This document shows positions 35,671 to 44,671 of a DNA stretch of 55,744 nt, piece by piece; position 1 is the first letter of the stretch, and every line of letters begins with the position of its first letter. Under the pieces are notes generated by a model that saw only the letters and a program-made list of their open reading frames with translations, was not told where the DNA came from and searched no databases. Position numbers and translations under genes: made by a program. Source of the stretch: an uncultured Pelagibacteraceae bacterium (lineage in GTDB: Bacteria; Pseudomonadota; Alphaproteobacteria; Pelagibacterales; Pelagibacteraceae); contig CACITU010000008.1 in the NCBI GenBank assembly GCA_902589725.1, positions 1 through 55,744 on the forward strand, in the 5' to 3' direction.

Positions 35671-38335
35671 AAGAATACCTACCAAACTTTTAAGAGAGGA
35701 TTTTAGACTATTAGGAACTTACCTTGGTAGAGTTATTAAAGATCAAGAAGGCTTAGTTTTTTTTAAAATTGTAGAAAAATTTAGATTGTTATCAAAAAAT
35801 ACCTTAATTGATAAAAATAAATTTAAAATCTTATCAAAAATATCAAAAGAAGTTAAAAAACTATCATCTGAAAATATATTTAAATTAACAAGAGCATTCT
35901 CACAAATTTTAAATTTATTAAATTTAGCTGAGTCTATTGATGCCTCTAGAAGGTTAAATGAGTATCAAAATCCATATTTTAAAAGTAAAAATCAAAATCT
36001 TTTTATTGAGGATGTAATTGAAGGTCTTTTTAAAAATAAAGCAATATCTAAAAAAAAAATTTATGAACAAGCTACAAAACTTGATATTGGAATTGTGCTC
36101 ACTGCTCACCCCACAGAGGTGAAGAGACGAACATTAATTCAAAAGTATGCAAATTTAATACACATACTGGAGCAAAGACATCTATATAAAAAATATCCAT
36201 CTAAAATTATAGAGCTAGACAGACAGTTGTATTCTGAGATTGCGATAATATGGAAAACAGATGAGCTTAAAAGAACAAAACCATCTCCACTCGATGAAGC
36301 TAGATGGGGTTTAGCAGTAATAGAGGATAGTTTATGGGATACCATTCCAAGAGTTTATAAAAGACTAAACGATATTTTTAGAAAAAATCTAAAAAAGGAT
36401 CTACCAAGAGATTTTAATCCGATCCAATTTGGATCATGGATGGGTGGTGATAGGGATGGAAATCCAAATGTCACAGCCGAAGTTACCAAAAGAGTTATTT
36501 TATTTTCTAGATGGCAGGCTGCAAAATTGTATGAAAAGGAGCTTACAAAGTTGATACAAGATTTATCAATGGAAGAATGTTCACCAAAAATAAAAAAAAT
36601 TACAGGAAATAGTTTTGAACCCTATAGGGTTTTTTTAAGGCCAATCAGAGATAAAGCAAGACTTACCCATCAATTAATTGAAGATCATTTAAATAACAAT
36701 TCTTTTCTAGATGAAAAAAAATTAATTCAAAACAAAAATGAAATTACTTTTCCATTAAGAGAGGTAAGAAATTCACTGAAATTAAATAGAGAGGATCATA
36801 TTGCAAATGCAGACTTGCTAGACTTAATGAGAAGAGTAAGATGTTTTGGAATTAATCTTGCTAGATTAGACATCAGGCAAGAGTCTGGAAGACATAGTAA
36901 ATTATTAAATGAAATTTTTAAAAGAAAAAATAATATAAAATATACTTCTTTAACTGAGCAAGAAAAAATAAATTTATTAAATAAACTTCTTAAAAAGAGA
37001 AAAAACTTTGTTCATAACATTAAATTACAAGATAGAGAAAATAAAGAAGTTTGGAATACTTTCAAACTGATATCAAAATCTCCTAATGAATGTTTAGGTG
37101 CTTATGTTATATCAATGACTTCAACAGCCTCTGATATTTTGTCAGTTTATTTTTTACAAACACAAGCAAAAGTAAAGAATTTGTTAAGAGTGGTGCCACT
37201 TTTTGAGACTTTAGAGGATTTAAAAAATGCAAAAGATGTAATGAACAATCTATTTAAACTTTCTTGGTATAGAAAAATGATAAATTCTAAGCAAGAAATT
37301 ATGATTGGATATTCAGATTCAAGTAAAGATGCTGGAAAATTATCAGCGAGCTGGCATCAATATAAACTTCAAGAGGAATTAAGAAGTCTAGCAAAGAAAT
37401 ATAAAATTGATTTAGTTTTCTTTCATGGCAGGGGAGGATCTCCAGGTAGAGGTGGTGGGCCAATTCAAGCAACCTTAAAATCTCAACCATCTGGTACAGT
37501 AAATGGAAAAATTAGAATTACTGATCAGGGTGAGGTAATTCAACAAAAATATGGATATAAACCTTTAGCTGAATATAACCTTTGTAGTTATATAGGAGCA
37601 GTAATGGATGCATCTTTAAATCCACCTCCAAGATCAAAGCCAAATTGGAGAGAATTAATTCACAATATGTCTGAAATTTCAACATCTGCGTATCGAAAAT
37701 ATTTAAATCAAAATGAGGACTTTATTAGATATTTTAAAACTGTGACTCCACATAAATCACTTGGGAAGTTAGCAATAGGGTCTAGACCATCAAAACGTAA
37801 GAATGTTGATAATATCCAAGGATTAAGAGCGATACCATGGGTATTTGCTTGGACACAGATTAGACTTATGTTGCCAGCGTGGCTTGGAACAACAGAGGCT
37901 TTAAGATATGGATCAATAAAAAAATTTAAAAAAACAATAACTGACATGGAAAAGAATTGGCCATATTTTATTTCAACTATGGATATTTTAGATATGGTAA
38001 TTTCAAAAGTAGACCCAAAAATATCAATAATTTATGAAAACAATTTAGCTGACAACTCATTGAAGAGAATTGGTAAAAAATTAAGATTCCAATTTGCTTC
38101 ATTGGTCAAATTGCATAATAAAATTACTCCAAGAGAAGTGGTAAAAGAGAGAAAAGAATTTAGAAAAGCTTTGTTTATAAGAAGTAATTATACAGAGATT
38201 TTAAATATTTTACAGGCAAACATAATGAATAAATTGAAAGACAAAAAATATAAAAATTTAGATAAAAAATTTCTTGAAGATGCTCTTATGACTTCTATCG
38301 CAGGTATATCTGCTGCAATGAAAAATACTGGATAA
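35645..38335 (+). CDS. ppc: Phosphoenolpyruvate carboxylase
   Basis: An 896-residue PEP carboxylase that makes oxaloacetate from PEP and bicarbonate. Core motifs are VLTAHPTEVKRR (catalytic His, about residue 154), GSWMGGDRDGNP, the catalytic loop FFHGRGGSPGRGGGP (about residue 590), and IPWVFAWTQIRLMLPAWLG. The C-terminus ends ISAAMKNTG as usual. It begins inside the 3' end of the SMP-30 lactonase gene (26-base overlap) and is followed with no spacer by ccdA. Anaplerosis of the TCA cycle would suit growth on pyruvate-yielding sugar acids, but ppc is a core gene and the link may be accidental. Confidence 0.97.
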   Translation: MKKRDLYYERIPTKLLREDFRLLGTYLGRVIKDQEGLVFFKIVEKFRLLSKNTLIDKNKFKILSKISKEVKKLSSENIFKLTRAFSQILNLLNLAESIDASRRLNEYQNPYFKSKNQNLFIEDVIEGLFKNKAISKKKIYEQATKLDIGIVLTAHPTEVKRRTLIQKYANLIHILEQRHLYKKYPSKIIELDRQLYSEIAIIWKTDELKRTKPSPLDEARWGLAVIEDSLWDTIPRVYKRLNDIFRKNLKKDLPRDFNPIQFGSWMGGDRDGNPNVTAEVTKRVILFSRWQAAKLYEKELTKLIQDLSMEECSPKIKKITGNSFEPYRVFLRPIRDKARLTHQLIEDHLNNNSFLDEKKLIQNKNEITFPLREVRNSLKLNREDHIANADLLDLMRRVRCFGINLARLDIRQESGRHSKLLNEIFKRKNNIKYTSLTEQEKINLLNKLLKKRKNFVHNIKLQDRENKEVWNTFKLISKSPNECLGAYVISMTSTASDILSVYFLQTQAKVKNLLRVVPLFETLEDLKNAKDVMNNLFKLSWYRKMINSKQEIMIGYSDSSKDAGKLSASWHQYKLQEELRSLAKKYKIDLVFFHGRGGSPGRGGGPIQATLKSQPSGTVNGKIRITDQGEVIQQKYGYKPLAEYNLCSYIGAVMDASLNPPPRSKPNWRELIHNMSEISTSAYRKYLNQNEDFIRYFKTVTPHKSLGKLAIGSRPSKRKNVDNIQGLRAIPWVFAWTQIRLMLPAWLGTTEALRYGSIKKFKKTITDMEKNWPYFISTMDILDMVISKVDPKISIIYENNLADNSLKRIGKKLRFQFASLVKLHNKITPREVVKERKEFRKALFIRSNYTEILNILQANIMNKLKDKKYKNLDKKFLEDALMTSIAGISAAMKNTG

Positions 38336-39043
38336 ATGTTTGAATATTTAATTGCTTTTGGAGCAGGACTTATAAGTTTTTTGTCTCCATGTGTTTTACC
38401 TTTAATACCTGGCTATATTTCTTATATCTCTGGTCAATCGTTACAAGAAATATTAGATAAAAAAAAAATAAGTTTTTTTCCATTAATTTTATTTTGTTTA
38501 GGGTTTTCAACTGTATTTGTTATTTTAGGAGCGTCCGCGTCATTTTTAGGTCAGACGCTTTTACAAAATTCAGAGGTTTTAAGAATTTTAGCAGGGATAG
38601 TTATAATAATTTTTTCTCTTCAGTTAATTGGAATAATTAATATTTCATTCTTAAATTTTGAAAAAAGGTTTGATGCAAAAGAATCAAGAAATATTTTTTT
38701 TCCATATGTAATTGGTGTTGCTTTTGGTTTTGGTTGGACACCATGCATCGGACCAATCTTAGGTTCAATTTTAGCTTTAGCATCTATTGAAGAAACTTTA
38801 TCCAAAGCAATAATTTTATTAATTTTTTACTCATTAGGTCTGGCAATTCCTTTTGTTTTATCAGGATATTTAATCCAAAGATTTTTATTATTTTCTAAGA
38901 ATTTTAGGAAAAATATTAATTTAATTTCAAAAATTGGTGGAATTATTCTATTAATTACAGGTATATTAATTTTAACTAATCAATTACAAGCAATTGGATT
39001 TTACATAATCGAAATCTTTCCCTTTATGCAAAAATTCGGATAA
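38336..39043 (+). CDS. ccdA: Thiol-disulfide transmembrane electron carrier CcdA
   Basis: A 235-residue protein with six membrane helices and the two redox cysteines in characteristic positions, FLSPCVLPLIPGYISYISG in helix 1 and GWTPCIGPILGSILA in helix 4. CcdA moves reducing equivalents from cytoplasmic thioredoxin across the membrane for cytochrome c maturation. The two c-type cytochromes in this window need such a system. It starts directly after the ppc stop. The periplasmic thioredoxin-like protein encoded at 42099 is a possible partner. Confidence 0.95.
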   Translation: MFEYLIAFGAGLISFLSPCVLPLIPGYISYISGQSLQEILDKKKISFFPLILFCLGFSTVFVILGASASFLGQTLLQNSEVLRILAGIVIIIFSLQLIGIINISFLNFEKRFDAKESRNIFFPYVIGVAFGFGWTPCIGPILGSILALASIEETLSKAIILLIFYSLGLAIPFVLSGYLIQRFLLFSKNFRKNINLISKIGGIILLITGILILTNQLQAIGFYIIEIFPFMQKFG

Positions 39044-39052
39044 AAGATATTA

Positions 39053-39646
39053 ATGAAGATTTATCAAATAGACTCAAGTGCTAGAAAAAAAGGATCAACT
39101 TCACGTGCACTCGCTAAAAAACTTTTAGAAAAAATTAAAAAACCTGGAGATGAGGTAATTTACCGTGATTTGGACGATGAAATGTTTTTTGTAAGTGGAC
39201 TTACAGAGTCAGGAATGAAAATAGAGGAAAAAGATCAGACAGAGCATCATAAAAAAATGTTCGAACTTTCTGATAAATTAGTAAAAGAATTAAAAGAAAG
39301 TGATGTGATAATAATCTCAGCCCCAATTTACAATTATGGTCCACCTGCAACACTTAAAGCTTGGTCAGATTTAGCTGCGAGAATTGGTGAAACTTTTAGG
39401 TTTAAACCAAATGGAAGAAGAGAGGGATTATTAAAAAATAAACATGCTTATCTAGTAATAACTTCTGGTGGAACAAAGTTAAACAGCTCAGAAGACTTTT
39501 TAACTCCCTGGCTTAAGTTTATTCTTAATTTTTTTGGGATAGAAAAAGTAGATATTATTAGTGCAGATCAAATGGCGCTTGATTATGATAAATCGATTAG
39601 AGACGCAGAAAATCAAATTGAAAATTTATTCATAAATAATTCATAA
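39053..39646 (+). CDS. Flavodoxin-fold NAD(P)H dehydrogenase / azoreductase
   Basis: A 197-residue flavodoxin-fold protein resembling FMN-dependent NADH-azoreductase (AzoR). It shows the phosphate-binding start IDSSARKKGSTSRALAKKL, the aromatic FMN loop SAPIYNYGPPATLKAWSD (about residue 86) and the late TSGGTKLNSS. Such enzymes reduce quinones or azo compounds with NAD(P)H. It follows ccdA by 9 bases, so is probably in the ppc-ccdA unit. Confidence 0.85.
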   Translation: MKIYQIDSSARKKGSTSRALAKKLLEKIKKPGDEVIYRDLDDEMFFVSGLTESGMKIEEKDQTEHHKKMFELSDKLVKELKESDVIIISAPIYNYGPPATLKAWSDLAARIGETFRFKPNGRREGLLKNKHAYLVITSGGTKLNSSEDFLTPWLKFILNFFGIEKVDIISADQMALDYDKSIRDAENQIENLFINNS

Positions 39647-39733
39647 ATCAAATTACTATAATTAAACTATTATTTAACAATAAGACAACATTTCAAACAT
39701 TGTTTTGACATATTTTATTTGATAACTTTTCTT

Positions 39734-40243
39734 ATGAAAAAAATATTCTTAATCACCTTGTTTAGTTTGTTATTTTTTACAAATTCAAATGCTGCTTGTG
39801 ATGATCCTTTAACAGAAGGCGTTGATTATTCTAATTGTAGATTTTCTGACGCTCAAGATTTACAAGGAAGCTACCTTCCAAATTCAAATCTTTCATTTGC
39901 AAGTTTCATTCAAGTCAATTTTGATAAAAGCATTATGATGACTTCAAATCTATCATTTGGAACTTTTCCAGAATCTACATTTGTGAGAGCCAACCTTTAT
40001 GAATCTGTTTCTATAGGGGCAAATTTTGAAAAAACTAACTTTACCGGAGCTAATCTAACAAGAGTTGATTTTATGGGAGCAACCCTAATCGAAGCAAATT
40101 TTCAAAACTCTAATTTAATGGAAGCTAACTTTACATCTTCCAACATCACTAATGCTAATTTTGATGGAGCAAATTTAACTGGAGCAACATGGACCAATGG
40201 TCAAACTTGTGGTCCAGAGTCTATTAGTACCTGTAAGCAATAA
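39734..40243 (+). CDS. Exported pentapeptide-repeat protein
   Basis: A 169-residue protein with a signal peptide (MKKIFLITLFSLLFFTNSNA). The ATG at 39734 is used; an in-frame TTG 15 bases earlier would merely extend the signal peptide. The mature part has about 15 tandem A-(N/D)-L/F-x-x repeats, for example GANLTRVDFMGATLIEANF and then NANFDGANLTGATW, forming a right-handed quadrilateral beta-helix. A terminal disulfide is likely (QTCGPESISTC) along with an early Cys pair. The role is unknown; pentapeptide proteins often mediate protein contacts. Confidence 0.85.
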   Translation: MKKIFLITLFSLLFFTNSNAACDDPLTEGVDYSNCRFSDAQDLQGSYLPNSNLSFASFIQVNFDKSIMMTSNLSFGTFPESTFVRANLYESVSIGANFEKTNFTGANLTRVDFMGATLIEANFQNSNLMEANFTSSNITNANFDGANLTGATWTNGQTCGPESISTCKQ

Positions 40244-40246
40244 TTA

Positions 40247-40540
40247 ATGAATAATTCAGTAAATACTGATGATGTTATTTTTAATTTTTTTAAACAAATT
40301 TGTGATGAAAAAGATGATCAGAAATGTGTTGAACTTGGAAACGAATGGATAAAGGCTATGGAAACTAATTTGTCTGAAATGGAAAAAAACCTAAACGGGG
40401 CTGATTATATTAAGCATAAAGATGACATTCAAAGTAATAGAAATCATTTGGATAACTTGAAGAATAAAACATCATCTGAGTGGAGAGAGTACGCAACTCA
40501 ATGCATGATTGAAATAATGAATCATAAGAGTCAAAAATAA
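40247..40540 (+). CDS. Small hypothetical protein
   Basis: A 97-residue, acidic, probably all-helical cytoplasmic protein. It has three cysteines (KQICDEK, QKCVEL, ATQCMIE), a central heptad-like helix EMEKNLNGADYIKHKDDIQ and a conserved-looking SSEWREYATQCM. No known domain is recognised. It starts 3 bases after the pentapeptide-repeat gene, suggesting cotranscription. The downstream TPP riboswitch starts a new unit. Confidence 0.6.
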   Translation: MNNSVNTDDVIFNFFKQICDEKDDQKCVELGNEWIKAMETNLSEMEKNLNGADYIKHKDDIQSNRNHLDNLKNKTSSEWREYATQCMIEIMNHKSQK

Positions 40541-40601
40541 TTTAAGAAATAAATTTTAAATCACTAGCTATATCAATTAATATAATATAAAGATGATAAA
40601 A

Positions 40602-40662
40602 AGGGGTGTCTTAACAGACTGAGATCATACCCTAAGAACCTGTCCGGTAATTCAGAAAGGGA
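40602..40662 (+). promoter_or_regulatory. TPP riboswitch (THI element)
   Basis: The conserved THI-box elements are present in order: GGGGTG (40603-40608) pairing with ATACCCT (40627-40633) as P2; a short P3 hairpin GTCT-taac-AGAC (40608-40619); the core CTGAGA (40619-40624); GAACCTG (40636-40642); a reduced P5 (CTG with CAG at 40653-40655); and the 3' element AAAGGGA (40656-40662). The last is also the Shine-Dalgarno of the next gene, with 5 bases to its ATG. Thiamine diphosphate binding should therefore hide the ribosome site directly. The next gene encodes a transporter of the ThiV type. Confidence 0.93.
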
Positions 40663-40666
40663 AAAA

Positions 40667-42106
40667 ATGGATAAAACATATTTTTTAACTCAATCAACAT
40701 CATTAATATTAGTTATCACAATTAGTTTAATATTCGCTTTTTTAGGAATTTTTCACTCTAACAAATATAAGGGCATAAATAATTATTTAACTGCAAATAG
40801 AAACATTGGTTTATTTTCGCTCACTACAAGTCTTGTAGCATCAGCTTTAGGGGCCTGGATATTATTTGGTCCAGTTGCGGCTGCAACATGGGGTGGAGTA
40901 GGTGCTGTTATAGGTTATGCATTAGGCACAGCTTTTCCAATGATTTTCTTAATTTTTTTTGGAAAAAAAATTAGAAATGAGTTTCCAAAAGGATCTTCTT
41001 TAGTTGAGTTTATGAGAAAGAAATTTGGCAAAAGTCTATTTAAGTTAATTTTGTTAATGACAATCTTTTATATGTTCATTTTTCTTTGCGCAGAAGTAAC
41101 TGCAGTTGCTGTATTAATTAATTATATATCTGGAACAGAATTGTGGATTACAGCATTAATAGTCTTGGTAGCTACCTTAAGCTATACTCTTTATGGGGGA
41201 TTAAGAGCATCAATATTTACTGATAATATTCAAATGATTGTAATTGGTGTTTTGTTATTTATTTTGATTTCAATAATTAGTTCATATTCAGTAAATAATT
41301 TTTCTTTTTCTTTAATTCAAGAGAAAAACCCTCAATTATTAAGTTCAAAATATATTCCAGGATATACTGCTGGATTAACTTTTTTTATTGCAGTTGCAGC
41401 AACCAATTTATTTCATCAAGGAAATTGGCAAAGAGTATATGCAGCAAAAGATTATCAAACATTAAAATGTAGTTTGGTAATTTCTTTTTTTATTATTGTT
41501 CCAATAGTTTTCTTAATGGGATTTATTGGAATGGTTTCATTTTCAATTGATCCATCTGTTAGACCTGATTTAGGATTTTTTAGTTTATTATTAAAAGATC
41601 AAACAGTAATTTTATCTTTATTGATCGTTATCCTTGGTCTCGCATTAACAATTTCAACTGTTGATACTTTGGTTAATGCTATTTCCAGTTTATTTGTGGT
41701 TGATGGCAAAGCTACTTTTAACTTAGATAAAAAAACTGATTACTTTAAAATATCTAAATATTTCATTTTAATATTGTCTTTAATTGCTTTTGGTGTTGCT
41801 TCAAAAGGATTTGATATTTTATACTTATTTTTACTTGCAGATTTATTTTGTTGTGCTTTTGTATTTACTGTTTTTTATAGTTTTTATAAAAAAGTTGATG
41901 AAAGAACCGCTTATATTTCAATTATAATTGGCCTAGTTGCTGGATTTTTAATGTTTCCATTTCCAGATTTTTCTAAAAGTTTTTTAGTGGGAGTATTTTT
42001 GTCTAAAGACTTATTTTCACCTTTTATAGCTCAATCTTTATTATTTTTATCTTTTTTAATTGCAACTTTCTTGCCCGTGATAATTTTGAAAATTAAATCT
42101 AGATAG
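40667..42106 (+). CDS. thiV: SSS-family transporter under TPP control (thiamine precursor HMP uptake, ThiV-like)
   Basis: A 479-residue sodium:solute symporter family protein with about 13 helices. Helix 1 is LILVITISLIFAFLGIFHSN and is followed by the signature NNYLTANRNIGLFSLTTSLVAS and the sodium-site region GAWILFGPVAAATWGG. GLRASIFTDNIQMIVIG is typical of the family. The TPP riboswitch immediately upstream points to thiamine-related cargo; in SAR11 the riboswitch-controlled SSS gene thiV has been proposed to import the pyrimidine precursor HMP, which these cells require. The 3' end overlaps the opposite-strand thioredoxin-like gene by 8 bases. Confidence 0.88.
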   Translation: MDKTYFLTQSTSLILVITISLIFAFLGIFHSNKYKGINNYLTANRNIGLFSLTTSLVASALGAWILFGPVAAATWGGVGAVIGYALGTAFPMIFLIFFGKKIRNEFPKGSSLVEFMRKKFGKSLFKLILLMTIFYMFIFLCAEVTAVAVLINYISGTELWITALIVLVATLSYTLYGGLRASIFTDNIQMIVIGVLLFILISIISSYSVNNFSFSLIQEKNPQLLSSKYIPGYTAGLTFFIAVAATNLFHQGNWQRVYAAKDYQTLKCSLVISFFIIVPIVFLMGFIGMVSFSIDPSVRPDLGFFSLLLKDQTVILSLLIVILGLALTISTVDTLVNAISSLFVVDGKATFNLDKKTDYFKISKYFILILSLIAFGVASKGFDILYLFLLADLFCCAFVFTVFYSFYKKVDERTAYISIIIGLVAGFLMFPFPDFSKSFLVGVFLSKDLFSPFIAQSLLFLSFLIATFLPVIILKIKSR

Positions 42107-42467
42107 AGGATTTTAAAGCTTCATAAATTAGTTCTTTAGTGGTCTCACCAATGCTTCTATAAACTTCTTTATTATCTTTAAAAATTAAAAGTGTAGTTTG
42201 ATATTGAACGTTAAAAAATTTAGCAATTTCTTTATTTGTTACATCAAAAGCAAAGTATTCTATATTATCAAAATCTTTTTTTGCTTTTTTTAACACTTTC
42301 ATTTGACCTGCACATGATGAGCAATATTTAATCCAAGAACTTACAACTACAACTTTGCCATCTGATATAGCTTTATCGAATAGTTCTTTGCTATAGGTAG
42401 TTTCCTTCCCAATTGCCTTGGTGCTAAATGCTAATACAAAACAGATAAATACTAAAAATTTTTTCAT
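42099..42467 (-). CDS. Exported thioredoxin-like protein (CSSC)
   Basis: A 122-residue protein with a signal peptide (residues 1-20, KKFLVFICFVLAFSTKAIG) and a thioredoxin fold. The active site is WIKYCSSCAGQ, a CxxC with SS between, and the cis-Pro loop is replaced by YQTTLLIF (Thr in place of Pro), which is unusual. It resembles the periplasmic C-terminal domain of DsbD or other thioredoxin-like reductants. CcdA at 38336 could be its electron source. It converges on thiV with an 8-base overlap. Confidence 0.8.
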   Translation of the reverse strand: MKKFLVFICFVLAFSTKAIGKETTYSKELFDKAISDGKVVVVSSWIKYCSSCAGQMKVLKKAKKDFDNIEYFAFDVTNKEIAKFFNVQYQTTLLIFKDNKEVYRSIGETTKELIYEALKSSI

Positions 42468-42535
42468 AGTTGAGAATTTAAGAAAATTTAAATTTATTGT
42501 AATACCATAAATTGTCTCTATATATGCTTATCTAC

Positions 42536-43471
42536 ATGTCAAACGATCAAATAAGCATAAATAACCTATCAAAAATATACGACAATGGTTTTGAAGCATT
42601 AAAAAACATAAATCTAAATATTAAAAAAGGTGAAATTTTTGCAATGCTTGGACCAAATGGCGCAGGAAAAACAACTTTAATAAGTATTATTTGCGGGATA
42701 GTAAGACCATCTTCTGGAAAGGTTACAGTAGACGAATTTGATATAATTAATGATTATAGAGAAACAAGGTCAAAAATTGGTTTAGTTCCACAAGAACTCA
42801 CTCTGGAACAATTTGAAACGGTATTTAATAACGTTTCCTACTCTAGAGGTTTGTACGGAAAGAAACCCGATGCAAAACATATTGAGAAAGTTTTAAAAGA
42901 TTTAAGTTTATGGGATAAAAAAGATCTAAGACTTAGACAATTGTCTGGCGGAATGAAAAGAAGGGTTTTGATTGCAAAAGCATTATCTCATGAACCAACT
43001 ATTTTGTTTTTAGATGAACCAACTGCTGGGGTAGATGTTGAGTTAAGACAAGACATGTGGAAAGTTGTTGAAAGTTTAAGAAAAACTGGTGTTACAATAA
43101 TTTTAACTACACACTACATAGAAGAAGCAGAGGCTATTGCGGATAGAGTAGGAGTAATCAATCAAGGAGAAATAATAGTTGTTGATGAAACAAAAGAATT
43201 ATTAAAGAAAATGGGTCATAAGAAACTTACAGTAGACTTACAAGAAGAGGTCAAAGAAATACCAAGTAGTTTAGAAAAATATAATCTTGAAATTGGAAAA
43301 GATAAAATGTCAATTGATTATACTTATAACGTTCAAGCAAAACAAACAGGTATTACAAATTTGCTTCAAGATTTAAAAGATGCAGGATTTAAACTTAAGG
43401 ATCTAAAAACAGAACAGAGTACTTTAGAAAAGATTTTTGTAAGTTTAGTAAAGGAAAACAATGAAATTTAA
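42536..43471 (+). CDS. ABC-2 type exporter ATP-binding protein
   Basis: A 311-residue ATPase. ATG 42536 ([17 protein letters not shown]) is preferred over ATG 42524 and TTG 42512, which would add only a few hydrophobic residues. Motifs are Walker [12 protein letters not shown]-loop [13 protein letters not shown], signature [15 protein letters not shown], Walker [13 protein letters not shown] and H-loop [14 protein letters not shown]. The GGMKRR signature is typical of multidrug/daunorubicin-type ABC-2 exporters. A C-terminal domain of about 90 residues follows ([13 protein letters not shown]). It overlaps the permease gene by 11 bases. Confidence 0.92.
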   Translation: MSNDQISINNLSKIYDNGFEALKNINLNIKKGEIFAMLGPNGAGKTTLISIICGIVRPSSGKVTVDEFDIINDYRETRSKIGLVPQELTLEQFETVFNNVSYSRGLYGKKPDAKHIEKVLKDLSLWDKKDLRLRQLSGGMKRRVLIAKALSHEPTILFLDEPTAGVDVELRQDMWKVVESLRKTGVTIILTTHYIEEAEAIADRVGVINQGEIIVVDETKELLKKMGHKKLTVDLQEEVKEIPSSLEKYNLEIGKDKMSIDYTYNVQAKQTGITNLLQDLKDAGFKLKDLKTEQSTLEKIFVSLVKENNEI

Positions 43472-44228
43472 TTATTACGCATTTAAAGCAATTTATCTTC
43501 ATGAGATGGATAGGTTTAGAAGAACATTGATGCAATCTTTATTATCGCCTGTTTTATCTACCTCTTTATATTTTATAGTTTTTGGCTCAGTAATTGGAGG
43601 ATATGTTGAAAATATTGATGGCATTAGTTATGGATCTTACATTGTACCTGGTTTGTTGATGCTTACATTATTAACCCAATCAATTAGTAACACGTCTTTC
43701 GGTATTTTTTTTCCTAAATTTAATGGAACAATTTATGAAATTTTAGCTGCACCAATTTCAACTCTAGAAATAGTTCTTGCATTTGTGGGAGCAGGAGCGA
43801 CCAAAACTTTAATCGTAGGTTGTATGATATTTATTACGTCAACTTTTTTTGTCGAAGTTGAAGTACAATTTCCAATGTTAATGGTTTTTCTTTTAATTTT
43901 AGTTTCATTTACTTTTGCATTATTCGGTTTTTTAATTGGATTGATGAGTTCTAATTTCGAACAAATGTCAATCATACCTACTCTTGTTATAACTCCAATG
44001 GTTTTTTTGGGTGGAAGCTTATATTCTTTAGACATGCTTCCAGAGTTTTGGCAAATAGTTACATATTTTAATCCAGTAGTATATCTGATCAATGGATTAA
44101 GATTTTCATTTTATGGAGTATCAGATTTTAATATATGGATAAGTGTTGGTTTAATGTTAAGCTTTTTGATTATTTGTATAGTGATTGTAACAAGTCTTCT
44201 TAAAAAAGGTTATAATATAAAAGCATAA
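43461..44228 (+). CDS. ABC-2 type transporter permease
   Basis: A 255-residue permease with six membrane helices. It shows the N-terminal amphipathic start [29 protein letters not shown], the central [14 protein letters not shown] and the ABC-2 C-terminal signature [29 protein letters not shown]. It pairs with the preceding ATPase to export an unknown lipid, polysaccharide or drug-like substrate. A 54-codon membrane ORF follows after 3 bases. Confidence 0.92.
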   Translation: MKFNYYAFKAIYLHEMDRFRRTLMQSLLSPVLSTSLYFIVFGSVIGGYVENIDGISYGSYIVPGLLMLTLLTQSISNTSFGIFFPKFNGTIYEILAAPISTLEIVLAFVGAGATKTLIVGCMIFITSTFFVEVEVQFPMLMVFLLILVSFTFALFGFLIGLMSSNFEQMSIIPTLVITPMVFLGGSLYSLDMLPEFWQIVTYFNPVVYLINGLRFSFYGVSDFNIWISVGLMLSFLIICIVIVTSLLKKGYNIKA

Positions 44229-44231
44229 ATA

Positions 44232-44396
44232 ATGATTAAATATATTCTTCCAGCTATTATTATTTTTTTGATCGTTTTGTTCTGGGAAAAAATTACCGAA
44301 TTTGTTGAAAAAAAATTCAATATAAAGCTGAATTATATTGTCCTTAGCTCCATAATTGCTGCAATTGCGGTAATCCTTTTGCTCCTGAATTATTAG
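44232..44396 (+). CDS. Two-helix membrane micro-protein
   Basis: A 54-codon ORF from ATG 44232 to TAG 44394-44396. Two hydrophobic segments, about residues 5-17 (ILPAIIIFLIVLF) and 35-52 (YIVLSSIIAAIAVILLLL), flank a short charged loop EKITEFVEKKFNIK. It sits 3 bases after the ABC permease and 5 before the acetyltransferase gene, on the same strand. The spacing and clean hydrophobic pattern support translation. The family is not recognised; an accessory subunit of the exporter is possible. Confidence 0.5.
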   Translation: MIKYILPAIIIFLIVLFWEKITEFVEKKFNIKLNYIVLSSIIAAIAVILLLLNY

Positions 44397-44401
44397 GATT
44401 T

Positions 44402-44671
44402 ATGAACAGTCTTGATGTTTCAAATTTTGAAATAAAGGAAACAGATGGAGTTTTTACTTTTAAAAATGAAAATACAACAATAGGCTTTGTTAGATTTAAT
44501 GAGATAGGCGAGGTAGAGTATATTTTTGTTAATCCAATTTTTAGAAAACAAGGTTTAGCCACCAAATTATTACAATTAGTAAAAGAAAAAACTGGAAAAG
44601 AAATAATTCTTCAAGAACCGATTAGCCCTCTAGGATTGAAATTATTAAAATCATTAAATAAATGGAAATAA
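44402..44671 (+). CDS. Small GNAT-family acetyltransferase
   Basis: An 89-residue minimal GNAT domain. It has strand FVRFNEIGEVEYIFVNPIFRKQGLATKLLQLVKE, in which NPIFRKQGLATKLL is the acetyl-CoA pyrophosphate loop (R-x-x-G-x-A type). The N-terminal half of the fold is short compared with typical 140-residue members, so the substrate pocket is reduced. The acceptor is unknown. The 3' end overlaps the TSUP transporter gene by 10 bases. Confidence 0.75.
   Translation: MNSLDVSNFEIKETDGVFTFKNENTTIGFVRFNEIGEVEYIFVNPIFRKQGLATKLLQLVKEKTGKEIILQEPISPLGLKLLKSLNKWK

Noticed and set aside
43733..44092. 119-codon antisense ORF in the ABC-2 permease gene
   Set aside because: It is antisense to a confident gene, has no ribosome site and has low-complexity Lys/Ile/Thr composition.
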